NCBI GenBank assembly: GCA_965602805.1 | Contig: CBFCZK010000002.1 | Location: 62,001-126,000, forward strand | Direction of reading: 5' to 3' | DNA length: 64,000 bases | DNA from: Thiomicrorhabdus sp965602805 | GTDB lineage: Bacteria > Pseudomonadota > Gammaproteobacteria > Thiomicrospirales > Thiomicrospiraceae | In this document: piece after piece, positions 25,184 to 33,864 of the stretch | Layout: each line of letters starts with the position of its first letter | How positions within the stretch are numbered: position 1 is the first letter of the stretch | Made by a program: the position numbers and the translations under genes | The notes under the pieces: generated by a model | Database searches by the model: none | What the model was told of the DNA's origin: nothing | The model's input: the letters and a program-made list of their open reading frames with translations, nothing else

Positions 25184-27622
25184 TTAAATTGATGGATTCG
25201 GTAGTTGGATTATTTTGCGGTTATTGGCGTATTCATCAAAAGCCACTTTCCCTTTACCGCAAGCGATGCAACCATGCCCAACTTGGACTGGCCAAGAAGT
25301 GCCTTCATTGAATTTCATTTGCGCACAGTTCATATCGGCATAAGGACCTTTACAACCCATTTCATATAGACACCAACCTTTTTTCGCGCCTTCATCGCCC
25401 CACTCTCTGACAAACTCACCAGCATCATAATGACCGCGACGTTCGCAATTGTCATGCACCCGCGGCGCATACGCCCACAGCGGCTTATTGTTTTCACCGA
25501 GTTCGGGCATCTCCGCAAACATCATATAGTGTAATAAGGTACCGACCACATTGATGGGATTCACCGGGCAACCAGGTAGATTGATAATATCATTACGTCC
25601 AAGGGCTTCGGCAACACCGACTGCTCCAGTCGGATTTGGCGCGGCCGCCACCACCCCACCATCCAAAGCACATGAACCTACCGCTAAGATGGCGGCGGCA
25701 TTTTTGGCGACTCGCTTGAGTAAGGCTTCACCGGTTTCGCCTTTCGGGCCAATGCGTAAGAAATTACCGCCTAAACCTAAGGGCACCGCGCCCTCCACAA
25801 TCAGGATATATTCACCCGAATCTTCTTCAATCAATTGATCGAGTAAGTTCTCTGATTGCGGGCCTGAAGCGGCCATTAGCAGTTCGTGATAATCTAGGGA
25901 AATAAACTTCAAAATCAGCTCATCAATGCTCGGATTGACCGATTTGATAAAGGCTTCAGAATTCCCCGAACAGTCGGCCAGTTCCAACCAGATAACCGGA
26001 ATTTTATTCAGGTGTTGTACCCCATTGTAGACCAGTGCATCAAATTCCGGCGGCAGCTGTAGATTCAAAGTCATCATGGAGACCCAGCCATTAAATTCAT
26101 TCACCTTGTCAAAGGACTTCAAGGCTTCTTCGAAGTTTTCTGTGCCGATTTGATTGCTGGGATGTAAGCGATTGAATTTTCCAATGCGCTGTTGGGCTTT
26201 GGCCAATTTTTGCTGCTTGAGTTCTTCTGCCCTGGCGGCTTTCTTGCGTTGCACTTCTGCTATGTCGACGTGGGCAGAAGTAATGAGGTTGGCGACATCT
26301 TTCTTACAGCGTCCACAGACGCGCCCCGCCATGCTGTACTCTTTCAGCTCAGCAAAACTGGTGACGGCATTGGCCTCAATGACATCTGTTAGATCTTTTT
26401 GATAGGCTCCGACACAACTACAGACTAAACGACCGCGTTCATTTTCATGCCGATTGTTATACAGATAAGAGGCATCAATATTTTCGTTCTCAATAATCAG
26501 CTGCTTGAGATATAAGGCATCAACATTGGAGTTCACGCCGATAAAGCGCATCAGCTTCTCGTTATTAAGAATATATTGATCTATACGCTGCTCTGCCTGT
26601 GAGCGCAGCAATACCACTTCATTCTTTTCGTCGTGGATATCATAAAGAGGCGATGAAACATCGGTAAACTGGAATGAACCGACTTTTAAACCATCAATCG
26701 CCACTTCGCGCTGAAAAGTCATTTGGTCAACTTTTAGAATATTGCTCACCGCAGTATCCGCTTGCAGACGACACTCTTTGGCATGCCCTGCGCTAAAGCC
26801 GCTTTCATCAATCTGGGCTGCTTCGCCCACCGCATAGATAAACAGGTCAGTGGTGCGCATGGTTCTATCGACCAAAATTCCACGGTCACATTCTAGAAAG
26901 GCTCGGGCAAAATCGACATTCGGTTTGATACCAATGCCAAACACCAAAAACGGATTTTCAATACTCTGTTTTTGGGTATTGAGACGCGTGATATGACCAT
27001 CTTCGATGGTTTTATCAACGATCTGGTCATTGAAGGAGATGGTTATACGTGGGTCAGATTCAAAGGTCTTTTGGATCAATGCCACGCTGGACGGATCTAG
27101 ATCACCTGAATAAAGCTGTTCATTCCAAACAATCAGATAAATATGCTTGGGTGCAGGCATCCGCATCAAGGTGTCTAACAGCTCTAGACCAATCGGGCCT
27201 GCACCGACAATAACAATATTTCTGTCTTGCAGGTTTTTGGCAATTTTAAAACTGTCATCTGCACTGCGGAAAGTCACGGCATTATCAATACCTTCAATAT
27301 CAAATAATGTTTTCGGCTGAGAGCCACTGGCGATAATAAGGTAATCATAGCCATATTGCTGGTCAACGGTTATGACCTGCTTGCTCTGGCGATTGATACT
27401 GATAACTTCTTGGTTGAGCTTGACGGTTACCTGAGGATTTAAATCGAGAGTGATGTCTTGAAGATCGGCCGAACCTTCCACCAAATCACACAGGTGAATA
27501 CGATCATAAGGCGCGTAAGCCTCTTTAGAAAGGATGAGCACTTCAACACTCGAATCCTTCTCCAAGATGGTATTGGCTAAATAGTCGGCGGCAATTCCGC
27601 CTCCAATAATCACTATTCTCAT
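25184..27622 (-). CDS. Flavoprotein oxidoreductase fused to [NiFe]-hydrogenase small subunit
   Basis: An 812-residue fusion. Residues 1-390 form an FAD/NAD(P)-binding disulfide-oxidoreductase fold: GGGIAADYL at residue 7, GAGPIGLELL near 142, and an AVGEAAQ motif. Residues 400-445 form a BFD-like [2Fe-2S] domain with C401-S-C403 and C436-GR-C439, as in NirB. Residues about 535-812 form a hydrogenase small subunit with LPGCPVNP, HDNCERRGH, GWCLYEMGCKGP and GHGCIACG cluster ligands. At the proximal cluster the usual CxxC reads C551-S-G-N554, so Asn replaces the second Cys, as I recall for some group 2 enzymes. There is no Tat signal, so the enzyme is likely cytosolic. The fusion suggests direct electron passage from H2 to a flavin and then NAD(P)+ or another acceptor. 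The partner large subunit follows 11 bp downstream. Confidence 0.92.
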   Translation of the reverse strand: MRIVIIGGGIAADYLANTILEKDSSVEVLILSKEAYAPYDRIHLCDLVEGSADLQDITLDLNPQVTVKLNQEVISINRQSKQVITVDQQYGYDYLIIASGSQPKTLFDIEGIDNAVTFRSADDSFKIAKNLQDRNIVIVGAGPIGLELLDTLMRMPAPKHIYLIVWNEQLYSGDLDPSSVALIQKTFESDPRITISFNDQIVDKTIEDGHITRLNTQKQSIENPFLVFGIGIKPNVDFARAFLECDRGILVDRTMRTTDLFIYAVGEAAQIDESGFSAGHAKECRLQADTAVSNILKVDQMTFQREVAIDGLKVGSFQFTDVSSPLYDIHDEKNEVVLLRSQAEQRIDQYILNNEKLMRFIGVNSNVDALYLKQLIIENENIDASYLYNNRHENERGRLVCSCVGAYQKDLTDVIEANAVTSFAELKEYSMAGRVCGRCKKDVANLITSAHVDIAEVQRKKAARAEELKQQKLAKAQQRIGKFNRLHPSNQIGTENFEEALKSFDKVNEFNGWVSMMTLNLQLPPEFDALVYNGVQHLNKIPVIWLELADCSGNSEAFIKSVNPSIDELILKFISLDYHELLMAASGPQSENLLDQLIEEDSGEYILIVEGAVPLGLGGNFLRIGPKGETGEALLKRVAKNAAAILAVGSCALDGGVVAAAPNPTGAVGVAEALGRNDIINLPGCPVNPINVVGTLLHYMMFAEMPELGENNKPLWAYAPRVHDNCERRGHYDAGEFVREWGDEGAKKGWCLYEMGCKGPYADMNCAQMKFNEGTSWPVQVGHGCIACGKGKVAFDEYANNRKIIQLPNPSI

Positions 27623-27656
27623 AATAAAGCCCTTATTTAAAACACCCTGATTAATA

Positions 27657-28001
27657 CTACGCCATTTCCAGCTGCATTAAAAACATCTCTTCACCATCAG
27701 TGATAGAAACGGCTGCACTTTGGCAGTTTGGACAGACATATTTATGTTCGGTTAAGGTACTGGCCTGGCTACAGTCATTGCATAAAACCACGACCGCCTG
27801 AATCAACATCTCTAATTCGGCGTTCTGACAAACCGAGCTAGTCTCTTTAAAGGTTGCAAAAGCCACTTCCAATAGATAAGGCTCTACCCCACTAAGTTTG
27901 CCAACTTTAATCACCACCTTACTGACTTTGGTGGCATCATTTTGTGCAGCGTGGCTTTCACATTGCTCGATTAAGGCTTGTACAATGGAGTATTCGTGCA
28001 T
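27657..28001 (-). CDS. hypA: Hydrogenase nickel insertion protein HypA
   Basis: 114 residues. It starts MHEYSI with the Ni-binding His2, and carries the zinc-site Cys pairs (CNDC and CPNC, about residues 74-94). With HypB it delivers Ni to the large subunit. It lies between hypE and the structural genes, 21 bp after hypE. Full length. Confidence 0.96.
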   Translation of the reverse strand: MHEYSIVQALIEQCESHAAQNDATKVSKVVIKVGKLSGVEPYLLEVAFATFKETSSVCQNAELEMLIQAVVVLCNDCSQASTLTEHKYVCPNCQSAAVSITDGEEMFLMQLEMA

Positions 28002-28022
28002 AGTTATTCGTATCGATTCACT

Positions 28023-29030
28023 CTAACAAATTCGAGGCAAGAGCTCGCCTTTAGGCAACTCTAAAACACGCTGACTGCCCCAAGGTGTTTGTAAAACCAC
28101 CAGGCCTGGTTGAAAGTCACTGACTCTACCGATTTCAGAGGCATTTGCAGTAAATTCAAACTGTTTTAGCACTTGTAAGGCTTGCTCAACTTGTTCTGCT
28201 GGCAGGCTAATGGCAAAGGTGCCTTCATTGGCAAAATCATAGGCATCAAACCCTAACAATTCACATAAACCTTGTACCGGTTCACTTAGAGGAATCTTGC
28301 CTTCTTCTATTTCAAGACACACTTGTGAAGTTTCCGCCCACTCGTTCAGCAAAGCCGCCAGGCCACCGCGGGTGGCATCACGCAGTGCATGACACTCAAT
28401 GCCTGCTTCAATCAACGCTTTGACTGCCGGCCATAAAATCGTGCAGTCGCTCTCTAAATCGCTTTGCAGATTGATGCTTTCACGTGCCGCCAGTATGACT
28501 GCGCCATGCCGTCCAATGTCGCGCGAGACAATAATGGCATCGCCGACCTGTAACTTATGTGCGGAAGGCATCGCATTTGGCAAAGTCTTGATCTGGCCAA
28601 TGCCTGAGGTATTGATGAATAACTGGTCCACCGCACCTCTAGGTACCACTTTGGTATCGCCACAGACGATTTTCGCCCCACAATTCTGCAGTTCCTTGGC
28701 CATGCTTTGTACAATTTTTTCTAGCGATTTAAATGGTAAGCCTTCTTCAATGATAAATGCACAACTCAAATACAAGGGTTCTGCCCCCACCATCGCCAAG
28801 TCATTCACCGTGCCGACCACAGCCAATTTACCGATGTCGCCACCTTTAAAAAATAGCGGGCTGACGGTAAAACTATCGGTGGTGAAAGCCATTTGACCTT
28901 CAATGGATAATACCGCTGCATCTTCGGCTTTCAATAAAATCTCATTACCGAAATATTTATAAAACAGCTGCTGGATAAGTTGTTGCGTTTCAGCCCCGCC
29001 GCCGCCATGACTCAGTTCGATTATTTTCAT
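28023..29030 (-). CDS. hypE: Hydrogenase maturation protein HypE
   Basis: 335 residues, a PurM-type ATPase that dehydrates the thiocarboxamide made by HypF into thiocyanate. It begins with the Gly-rich ELSHGGGGAET and ends with the essential PRIC, the last Cys accepting the carbamoyl group. The start overlaps the hypD stop (ATGA). A perfect palindrome copy lies within its C-terminal coding region at 28,099. Confidence 0.97.
   Translation of the reverse strand: MKIIELSHGGGGAETQQLIQQLFYKYFGNEILLKAEDAAVLSIEGQMAFTTDSFTVSPLFFKGGDIGKLAVVGTVNDLAMVGAEPLYLSCAFIIEEGLPFKSLEKIVQSMAKELQNCGAKIVCGDTKVVPRGAVDQLFINTSGIGQIKTLPNAMPSAHKLQVGDAIIVSRDIGRHGAVILAARESINLQSDLESDCTILWPAVKALIEAGIECHALRDATRGGLAALLNEWAETSQVCLEIEEGKIPLSEPVQGLCELLGFDAYDFANEGTFAISLPAEQVEQALQVLKQFEFTANASEIGRVSDFQPGLVVLQTPWGSQRVLELPKGELLPRIC
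28099..28110. repeat. ACCAGGCCTGGT palindrome, copy 3 (inside hypE)
   Basis: Perfect copy in coding sequence near the end of hypE, encoding part of FQPGLVV. Confidence 0.9.
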
Positions 29031-30217
29031 GCGTTGACCTGTTCTGACTTAGCCAACTTAGCTGACTTCTTTGGATGTTTCCTACTTTTCGGCAGCGAGA
29101 CTTCAGCATACCGATAGTAGGCATTACAAGCGCCTTCACTTGAGACCATGCAACTGCCTAACGGGCGTGATGGATCACAGCCTCGGCCAAACACTTTACA
29201 ATCTTTTGGTTTCGCCAGGCCTTTGAGAATATCACCGCAAATACACAGTTTGTGATCATCTATCGGTTCATTCGAAAGTTGCTCGGCAAAAACTTTTTCA
29301 GCATCTACCAGCGCATATTCGGCTTTCAGCTGTAAGCCGCTTAACGGGATGTCGCCCAAGCCACGCCAACGAAAATGCGTTCTGGGCTCTAGATAAGTAT
29401 TAATCAATTGCTGGGCTTTTAAATTCCCCTCCCAAGTCACTGCCCGCGAATACTGAATTTGAACGCCGGCTTGTTTCTTCAGAATCTGTTGAATAATCAT
29501 CAAAATACTCTGCATAACATCGACCGGTTCAAAACCACTGACCACAATAGGCAGTTGATATTGCTCAACCAGTGGCTGATAGATTTTAGCCCCACTGATG
29601 ACACTGACATGCGATGGCCCAATCAACGCGTTAATTTGGCATTTTTCATCCTGCAGAATGGCATTCACCGCTGGTGGCACCAGTACATGATTAATATGAA
29701 AATAGAGATTATCTAATTCAAGTGCCACGGCCTTTTCAATGACCGCCACCGTCATCGGCGTGGTGGTTTCAAAACCTATCGCAAAGAAAATGACTTTTTT
29801 ATCTGGGTTTTCTTGGGCGATTCGCAGGACATCCAACGGAGAATACAATGCCCGAATATCAAAGCCTTTAGCACGTTCTTTCGCTAGACTGCTTTTAGAG
29901 CCCGGGACTCGAATCATATCGCCCAGAGTCACTAGAATCGTATCGCCCATTTGTGCCAACGAAATCGCATGATCAATGCGCTCCTTGGGCATAATACACA
30001 CTGGGCAGCCCGGACCATGGATAAACTGGATATTGTCGGGCAAAAGTTGGCTGAGCCCATACTTCATAATGGTATGGGTATGCCCGCCACAGACCTCCAT
30101 AATCCGCACTGGCTGAGACAGCTGAGTTGCTTTTTGCTGAATCTGTAAAGCAAGTGCTTGGATCGTCTTGGGATTGCGGAATCCTTGATAGAGATCCTGT
30201 AGTTTAAGCTGGGTCAT
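29027..30217 (-). CDS. hypD: Hydrogenase maturation protein HypD
   Basis: About 396 residues from the ATG at 30,217, which overlaps the hypC stop (ATGA). HypD is the [4Fe-4S] scaffold on which, with HypC, the Fe(CN)2CO group is built. Signature blocks are all there: MEVCGGHTHTI, GPGCPVCI, GFETTTP, SGFEPVDV, and the C-terminal CICGDIL and FGRGCDPSRPLGSCMVS with the cluster cysteines. A Lys-rich tail of about 20 residues ends the protein. Confidence 0.97.
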   Translation of the reverse strand: MTQLKLQDLYQGFRNPKTIQALALQIQQKATQLSQPVRIMEVCGGHTHTIMKYGLSQLLPDNIQFIHGPGCPVCIMPKERIDHAISLAQMGDTILVTLGDMIRVPGSKSSLAKERAKGFDIRALYSPLDVLRIAQENPDKKVIFFAIGFETTTPMTVAVIEKAVALELDNLYFHINHVLVPPAVNAILQDEKCQINALIGPSHVSVISGAKIYQPLVEQYQLPIVVSGFEPVDVMQSILMIIQQILKKQAGVQIQYSRAVTWEGNLKAQQLINTYLEPRTHFRWRGLGDIPLSGLQLKAEYALVDAEKVFAEQLSNEPIDDHKLCICGDILKGLAKPKDCKVFGRGCDPSRPLGSCMVSSEGACNAYYRYAEVSLPKSRKHPKKSAKLAKSEQVNA

Positions 30218-30477
30218 ACGCAAGCCTGTGAGTGTTCTGAGCTCTGCTCCGCATCCATTAAATCGACCATCTCCTGATAGAGCTCTAAGCTATCTAAAGC
30301 CGCGATTTCATCCATTTTAGTCATGGCAAAACCGATATGAATCAACACATAATCTCCAATAGACACCGGCTCTGCCATCAGGTCTAAACTAACCTGACGT
30401 TGCACCCCCATGGTATCCACGGTGGCAATATTTTCAGACTCAATTTGAATGATTTTTGAAGGAATGGATAGACACAT
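30214..30477 (-). CDS. hypC: Hydrogenase maturation chaperone HypC
   Basis: 87 residues starting MCLSIPSKI with the conserved Cys2 that binds HypD and the iron centre; YVLIHIGFAMTKMD is the typical middle block. It lies 32 bp after hypB and overlaps hypD by 4 bp. Confidence 0.96.
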   Translation of the reverse strand: MCLSIPSKIIQIESENIATVDTMGVQRQVSLDLMAEPVSIGDYVLIHIGFAMTKMDEIAALDSLELYQEMVDLMDAEQSSEHSQACV

Positions 30478-30509
30478 CTTTATTGAACTCTTAATATTGC
30501 TCGCTTATT

Positions 30510-31286
30510 TTAAGCGCGCATTTTACGTTTAAACTCAATCCAGTCGACCACGCTCTGAACAGATGCGGCATCCTTAGTGGACACCTCTAAAATATCGACA
30601 TTCGGTTTTAATCTTCTGGCCATGCTCTTGGCGGCTTCGATATCAAAATCAAAATGCGGCAATAAATCCGTTTTAGTAATTAACACCAAATCGGCCTTGT
30701 GAAACATCACCGGATACTTTTCAACCTTGTCATCGCCCTCGGGCACGGAGACCAATACCACATTCAGATGACTGCCAACATCGTAACTCGCAGGGCAAAC
30801 CAAATTGCCGACATTCTCGATAAAGCAAACATCCATCTCCGCCAAGGGCATGGCATGCAGACCTTTATGTACCATAAAAGCATCTAAATGACAGGCGGAA
30901 CCGGTTTGAATTTGAAAAGCGGGAATGCCCTTGGCTTTAATGCGATCGGCATCACGCGAGGTTTGTAAGTCACCTTCAATCACGCCAAACTGAAATGGAC
31001 GATTTGCCAAATCAGCGATACTTTCCAACAAACTGGTTTTACCGCTACCCGGACTACTCATCAGGTTAATTGCCAGCACCTTGGCTTTATCAAAATGAGC
31101 ACGATTATGTTCCGCTTCATGATCATTTTTCTGTAATATTTTGCCAATGACGTCGATGGTTTTCGCATCATTTAATTGCGGATTATCATGCACAGGGCTT
31201 TGCTTAAAACTCTGAAAATTCACCGTCGAATTTGGCGCTAAATCGGGCACAGAATCAATAATCGAACAGCCACAATCTTCACACAT
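30510..31286 (-). CDS. hypB: Hydrogenase nickel incorporation GTPase HypB
   Basis: 258 residues. It has the N-terminal CEDCGC nickel motif, Walker A SSPGSGKTS, the metal-binding G-domain block (SACHLDAFMVH and VGNLVCPASYDVG), and the TKTDLL guanine-specificity motif. There is only a modest His content between the two parts, so it is not the His-rich nickel-storage form. It provides GTP-driven Ni transfer with HypA. First hyp gene of the locus, after the nickel transporter. Confidence 0.96.
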   Translation of the reverse strand: MCEDCGCSIIDSVPDLAPNSTVNFQSFKQSPVHDNPQLNDAKTIDVIGKILQKNDHEAEHNRAHFDKAKVLAINLMSSPGSGKTSLLESIADLANRPFQFGVIEGDLQTSRDADRIKAKGIPAFQIQTGSACHLDAFMVHKGLHAMPLAEMDVCFIENVGNLVCPASYDVGSHLNVVLVSVPEGDDKVEKYPVMFHKADLVLITKTDLLPHFDFDIEAAKSMARRLKPNVDILEVSTKDAASVQSVVDWIEFKRKMRA

Positions 31287-31329
31287 AGGTTTTTCCTTTA
31301 AATCTAAATTTCATTCGTACGACCCTCGC

Positions 31330-31977
31330 TTAACCCCATAATATATGGCCACCAACGGCAATGGAAGTCAAACCCAGCAGGCTAAAAACGCGTTTTATAG
31401 CGGTTAGTGAATTGAGCAGATAACGATTCAAGTAGAGAATAAACAATCCAAAGCACAGAAAGACCGCCATCACTCCCAAAGCAAACACCGCGACGACACT
31501 TAAAGTGACTTCTTGATGATTCACCAAACCCAAGGTCACTAGCATGCCACGGACTCCGCCAATGCCCATCAAAACTCCTAAGCTTAAAACCGGCATCATC
31601 TCACTAAAGCGGTGGCTATGTTTGCGTGAAAAACTGATATGAATGTGGGGTTTTCCGTTATGGGGATGTTGGTTCAATAAGATGCGATCCGTGAGAACAA
31701 TATAGAGCAGATAGCAACCCATCAGGATAATGACACTTGCCGAAATCAGATCGCCATAATCGGTAAAGGCTTCAATGGCTGGAAAACTTTGTAAAATGCT
31801 CGCGAAGATAAATAAGGTGAGGCCATGCCCGAGCGCAAACAAAAGCGTAATCACCGCTGTTTTTTTGACATTTTTGCCAATCGAAAAGTCCGCAATCACC
31901 GTTAGATGGTCGGGGCCAAATGCATGCAAAATGCCATACCAGAATATGAGGAACAAGCCAACTTCCATACTCAGCAA
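31330..31977 (-). CDS. NicO/RcnA-like nickel (cobalt) transporter
   Basis: 215 residues with about six membrane segments. The N-terminal HAFGPDHLTVIADF motif corresponds to the metal-binding HxxxxDH of nickel/cobalt transporters, and FALGHGLT is the second His motif. A cytosolic His-rich loop (HPHNGKPHIHISF) could bind metal. It heads the minus-strand hydrogenase locus, 43 bp before hypB, so its likely role is nickel supply. Family members can export or import; the direction is inferred from context only. Confidence 0.8.
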   Translation of the reverse strand: MLSMEVGLFLIFWYGILHAFGPDHLTVIADFSIGKNVKKTAVITLLFALGHGLTLFIFASILQSFPAIEAFTDYGDLISASVIILMGCYLLYIVLTDRILLNQHPHNGKPHIHISFSRKHSHRFSEMMPVLSLGVLMGIGGVRGMLVTLGLVNHQEVTLSVVAVFALGVMAVFLCFGLFILYLNRYLLNSLTAIKRVFSLLGLTSIAVGGHILWG

Positions 31978-32135
31978 CTTACCTTGTTATAGAGGAATAA
32001 AATCATAACATCTTATAGAATTATAATACGTATCTAATGTGTTTTAAGTGTATCACCATCTAGATTGTGCGAGCTTGGTAATTTCAAAATCCTTAGGCAA
32101 TTTTTCAATCCGCTGGGACTCTAAGTCCCTAAACG

Positions 32136-32183
32136 AAAAAGCCCGGTAAAAGGCATTTCAGTCATGCTTTTACCAGGCCTGGT
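32136..32183 (-). terminator. Terminator of the djlA-like gene, built partly from palindrome copy 4
   Basis: On the minus strand the second half of the ACCAGGCCTGGT palindrome (32,172-32,183) begins a stem GGTAAAAGCAT that pairs with ATGCCTTTTACC (one bulge). GGGC and a TTTTTC tract follow. This shows the palindrome being used within a larger terminator. Confidence 0.75.
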
Positions 32184-32208
32184 CAGATTAATTTAACCTT
32201 AAGAATTT

Positions 32209-33039
32209 TTATTGACCCTTACGTTTTTTGATATCTTCAAACGCGGCATTAATATCCTGCATTTTTTCAGTGGCCGCTTTGATCTCAGCATCATCCATAC
32301 CCTTGCCATGCATAAAGTCTGGGTGATTCTCTTTCACCATTTTGCGATAGGCTTTTTTAATCGTCATAAACTCATCCGACTCTGAGCAACCCAATACCGC
32401 GTAAGGGTTCTCACTCATCTTCGGATTGGAATAAGCTGAACCAGAGCCTCCCCCCCCATTCACTTGATCAATCAGTTGCTGTATCTGTTCATCATTAAAG
32501 GTCAGTAAACGGCCAATTTCAAACAATATCGCCAGGGTTTTTTCTGATAAACCATCCAAAGAGGCAAAACTAATCATCTGCATCATCGCTCCGGCTCGAA
32601 TCTCCAATCCAGATTCACTCAATGTCTGGCAATAATAAGAGACTGGGCTCTCATCGCTTTTCGCTTTATTCGCTAAGGCATACAGCTTTCTTTTCGCTGA
32701 AGCGACAATCACATCCGGCAAACCTGCACTTTTCATCGCGTGTGCCATCGACTTAATCGTGTCGCTCATAAACTCGATTTCAAGTTCACTGATCTTGCCA
32801 TCGCTTTTGGCGATTTTAGCCATTAACGCGATGATTTCCTCAGGGATACTCAGACGCGCCTTGCTGTATTGGTTGGTAGTAAAGTTTTTATACGCCTCAT
32901 CAAAACTCTCACTGTGCTTGACCGACTTATAAGCATCCACGCCAATGTCCACGGTTTTACGCGTCCCCTTGAAGACCAAACCAATCAGTTTAAAGAAAAT
33001 AACCACAATAATTAATACTAAATACTTTATAAAACGCAA
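32209..33039 (-). CDS. djlA: DjlA-like membrane co-chaperone (TerB + J domain)
   Basis: 276 residues read from a TTG at 33,039 with AAAGG upstream. One N-terminal membrane helix (IKYLVLIIVVIFFKLIGLV) is followed by a TerB-like helical domain (about 65-190) with repeated acidic KSDGKISELE-type loops. A Gly/Ser linker encoded by a run of G follows, then a C-terminal J domain (about 211-276) with the HPD tripeptide that stimulates DnaK. This is the DjlA order. It anchors Hsp70 activity at the inner membrane. A MITE begins only 24 bp upstream of the start and may have replaced the native promoter. Confidence 0.88.
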   Translation of the reverse strand: MRFIKYLVLIIVVIFFKLIGLVFKGTRKTVDIGVDAYKSVKHSESFDEAYKNFTTNQYSKARLSIPEEIIALMAKIAKSDGKISELEIEFMSDTIKSMAHAMKSAGLPDVIVASAKRKLYALANKAKSDESPVSYYCQTLSESGLEIRAGAMMQMISFASLDGLSEKTLAILFEIGRLLTFNDEQIQQLIDQVNGGGGSGSAYSNPKMSENPYAVLGCSESDEFMTIKKAYRKMVKENHPDFMHGKGMDDAEIKAATEKMQDINAAFEDIKKRKGQ

Positions 33040-33063
33040 AACGACTTACCTTTAATTGATTAC

Positions 33064-33222
33064 GAGACCTTTGCATGAGTGAGGTTTGAGATAGAAATGA
33101 GATTAAATTTTTCTAATTGAGGCGAAATACGCAGTGAACAGCCAGCTATTCACAAGTTTTTCAACGAAAAGTAGGACAATTTTAGCCATTTATATCCTAG
33201 CAGCCACTCATGCAAAGGTCTC
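33064..33222. mobile_element. MITE-like element, copy A (159 bp)
   Basis: Perfect 18-bp terminal inverted repeats (GAGACCTTTGCATGAGTG) at 33,064-33,081 and 33,205-33,222, flanked by a 5-bp direct repeat ATTAC. No coding capacity. The ends resemble those of IS5-type elements; a related copy is at 52,147-52,304. Confidence 0.92.
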
Positions 33223-33336
33223 ATTACATTTAAAACTTTCGATAAAGAGCAAAGCAGTGACTTTGAACAATGAGTTCTGATTGTACTGGTTAGGTGAGTT
33301 TTTACAACTTTGAATGTGTCACATAAGTGTCAATTA

Positions 33337-33348
33337 ACCAGGCCTGGT
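33337..33348. repeat. ACCAGGCCTGGT palindrome, copy 5
   Basis: Perfect copy in the long gene-free stretch between djlA (divergent) and ectA. The rest of 33,223-33,530 shows nothing else I can support. Confidence 0.9.
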
Positions 33349-33538
33349 CACTTTAAATTTATAACTTAATAAAGTCCAACCTCATTGATTACTTCGGCCT
33401 TATGCATAAAAAACAGTTGATTTTAATGCTACACCGTCGCTAAACACAGGTAAAACATAGCCTATTGAAACCTTTAAATAAAACAACCACTTATAAGCCA
33501 TTCATCAAGCCAAAAGCAGCCTCCTAAAACCTAACCTA

Positions 33539-33566
33539 TTGATAAATAATATTTTTCTGTTACAAT
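33539..33566 (+). promoter_or_regulatory. Sigma-70 promoter of the ectABC operon
   Basis: TTGATA (33,539-33,544) and TACAAT (33,561-33,566) with 16 bp between them, in A/T-rich sequence. The predicted mRNA would start near 33,573 and carry a leader of about 290 bases before ectA. Confidence 0.65.
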
Positions 33567-33654
33567 ACCTCCAATTTCAAAACCTCTACAGGTTCGTTTA
33601 TCTTATTTTCAGTTGTATTTAATACACTATCTATCGCGTTTAGGCGCCCCTCTT

Positions 33655-33860
33655 ATTTAGACCATTTTTGGTCGAGTCTAATCCAAAGGTATCATCCTGA
33701 GGAATCAATCGTATGGCACCCACAGACGCACCAAATCAACCTGATTTCGCGTAGGTTACCGCTTGCCATAATTCATAGTGTCCATTTCTCGCTATACCCA
33801 GCCGTTATTTGGCTGCGATTGGTTAAACCTTTAACCATCAACTTTAAAAGCATCGCATCT
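33655..33860 (+). promoter_or_regulatory. Structured leader of ectABC
   Basis: Three small hairpins are visible: GACCA-TTTT-TGGTC (33,660-33,673), CAGCC...GGCTG (33,799-33,815) and GGTTAAA-CC-TTTAACC (33,821-33,836). A 13-codon ORF lies between the first two. It could control translation or elongation in response to osmotic conditions; no known riboswitch is recognised. Confidence 0.35.
33713..33754 (+). CDS. 13-residue leader peptide ORF upstream of ectA
   Basis: ATG with GAGGA about 9 bases upstream, then MAPTDAPNQPDFA and TAG. It lies inside the predicted ectABC leader, 110 bp before ectA. The good ribosome site is the main support. Confidence 0.4.
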   Translation: MAPTDAPNQPDFA

Positions 33861-33864
33861 TATT

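Noticed and set aside
28399..28896. 165-codon ORF opposite hypE
   Set aside because: An antisense shadow of a well-supported gene, as are the other long opposite-strand ORFs in aroC, lon, pheT, pheS and the large STAND gene.
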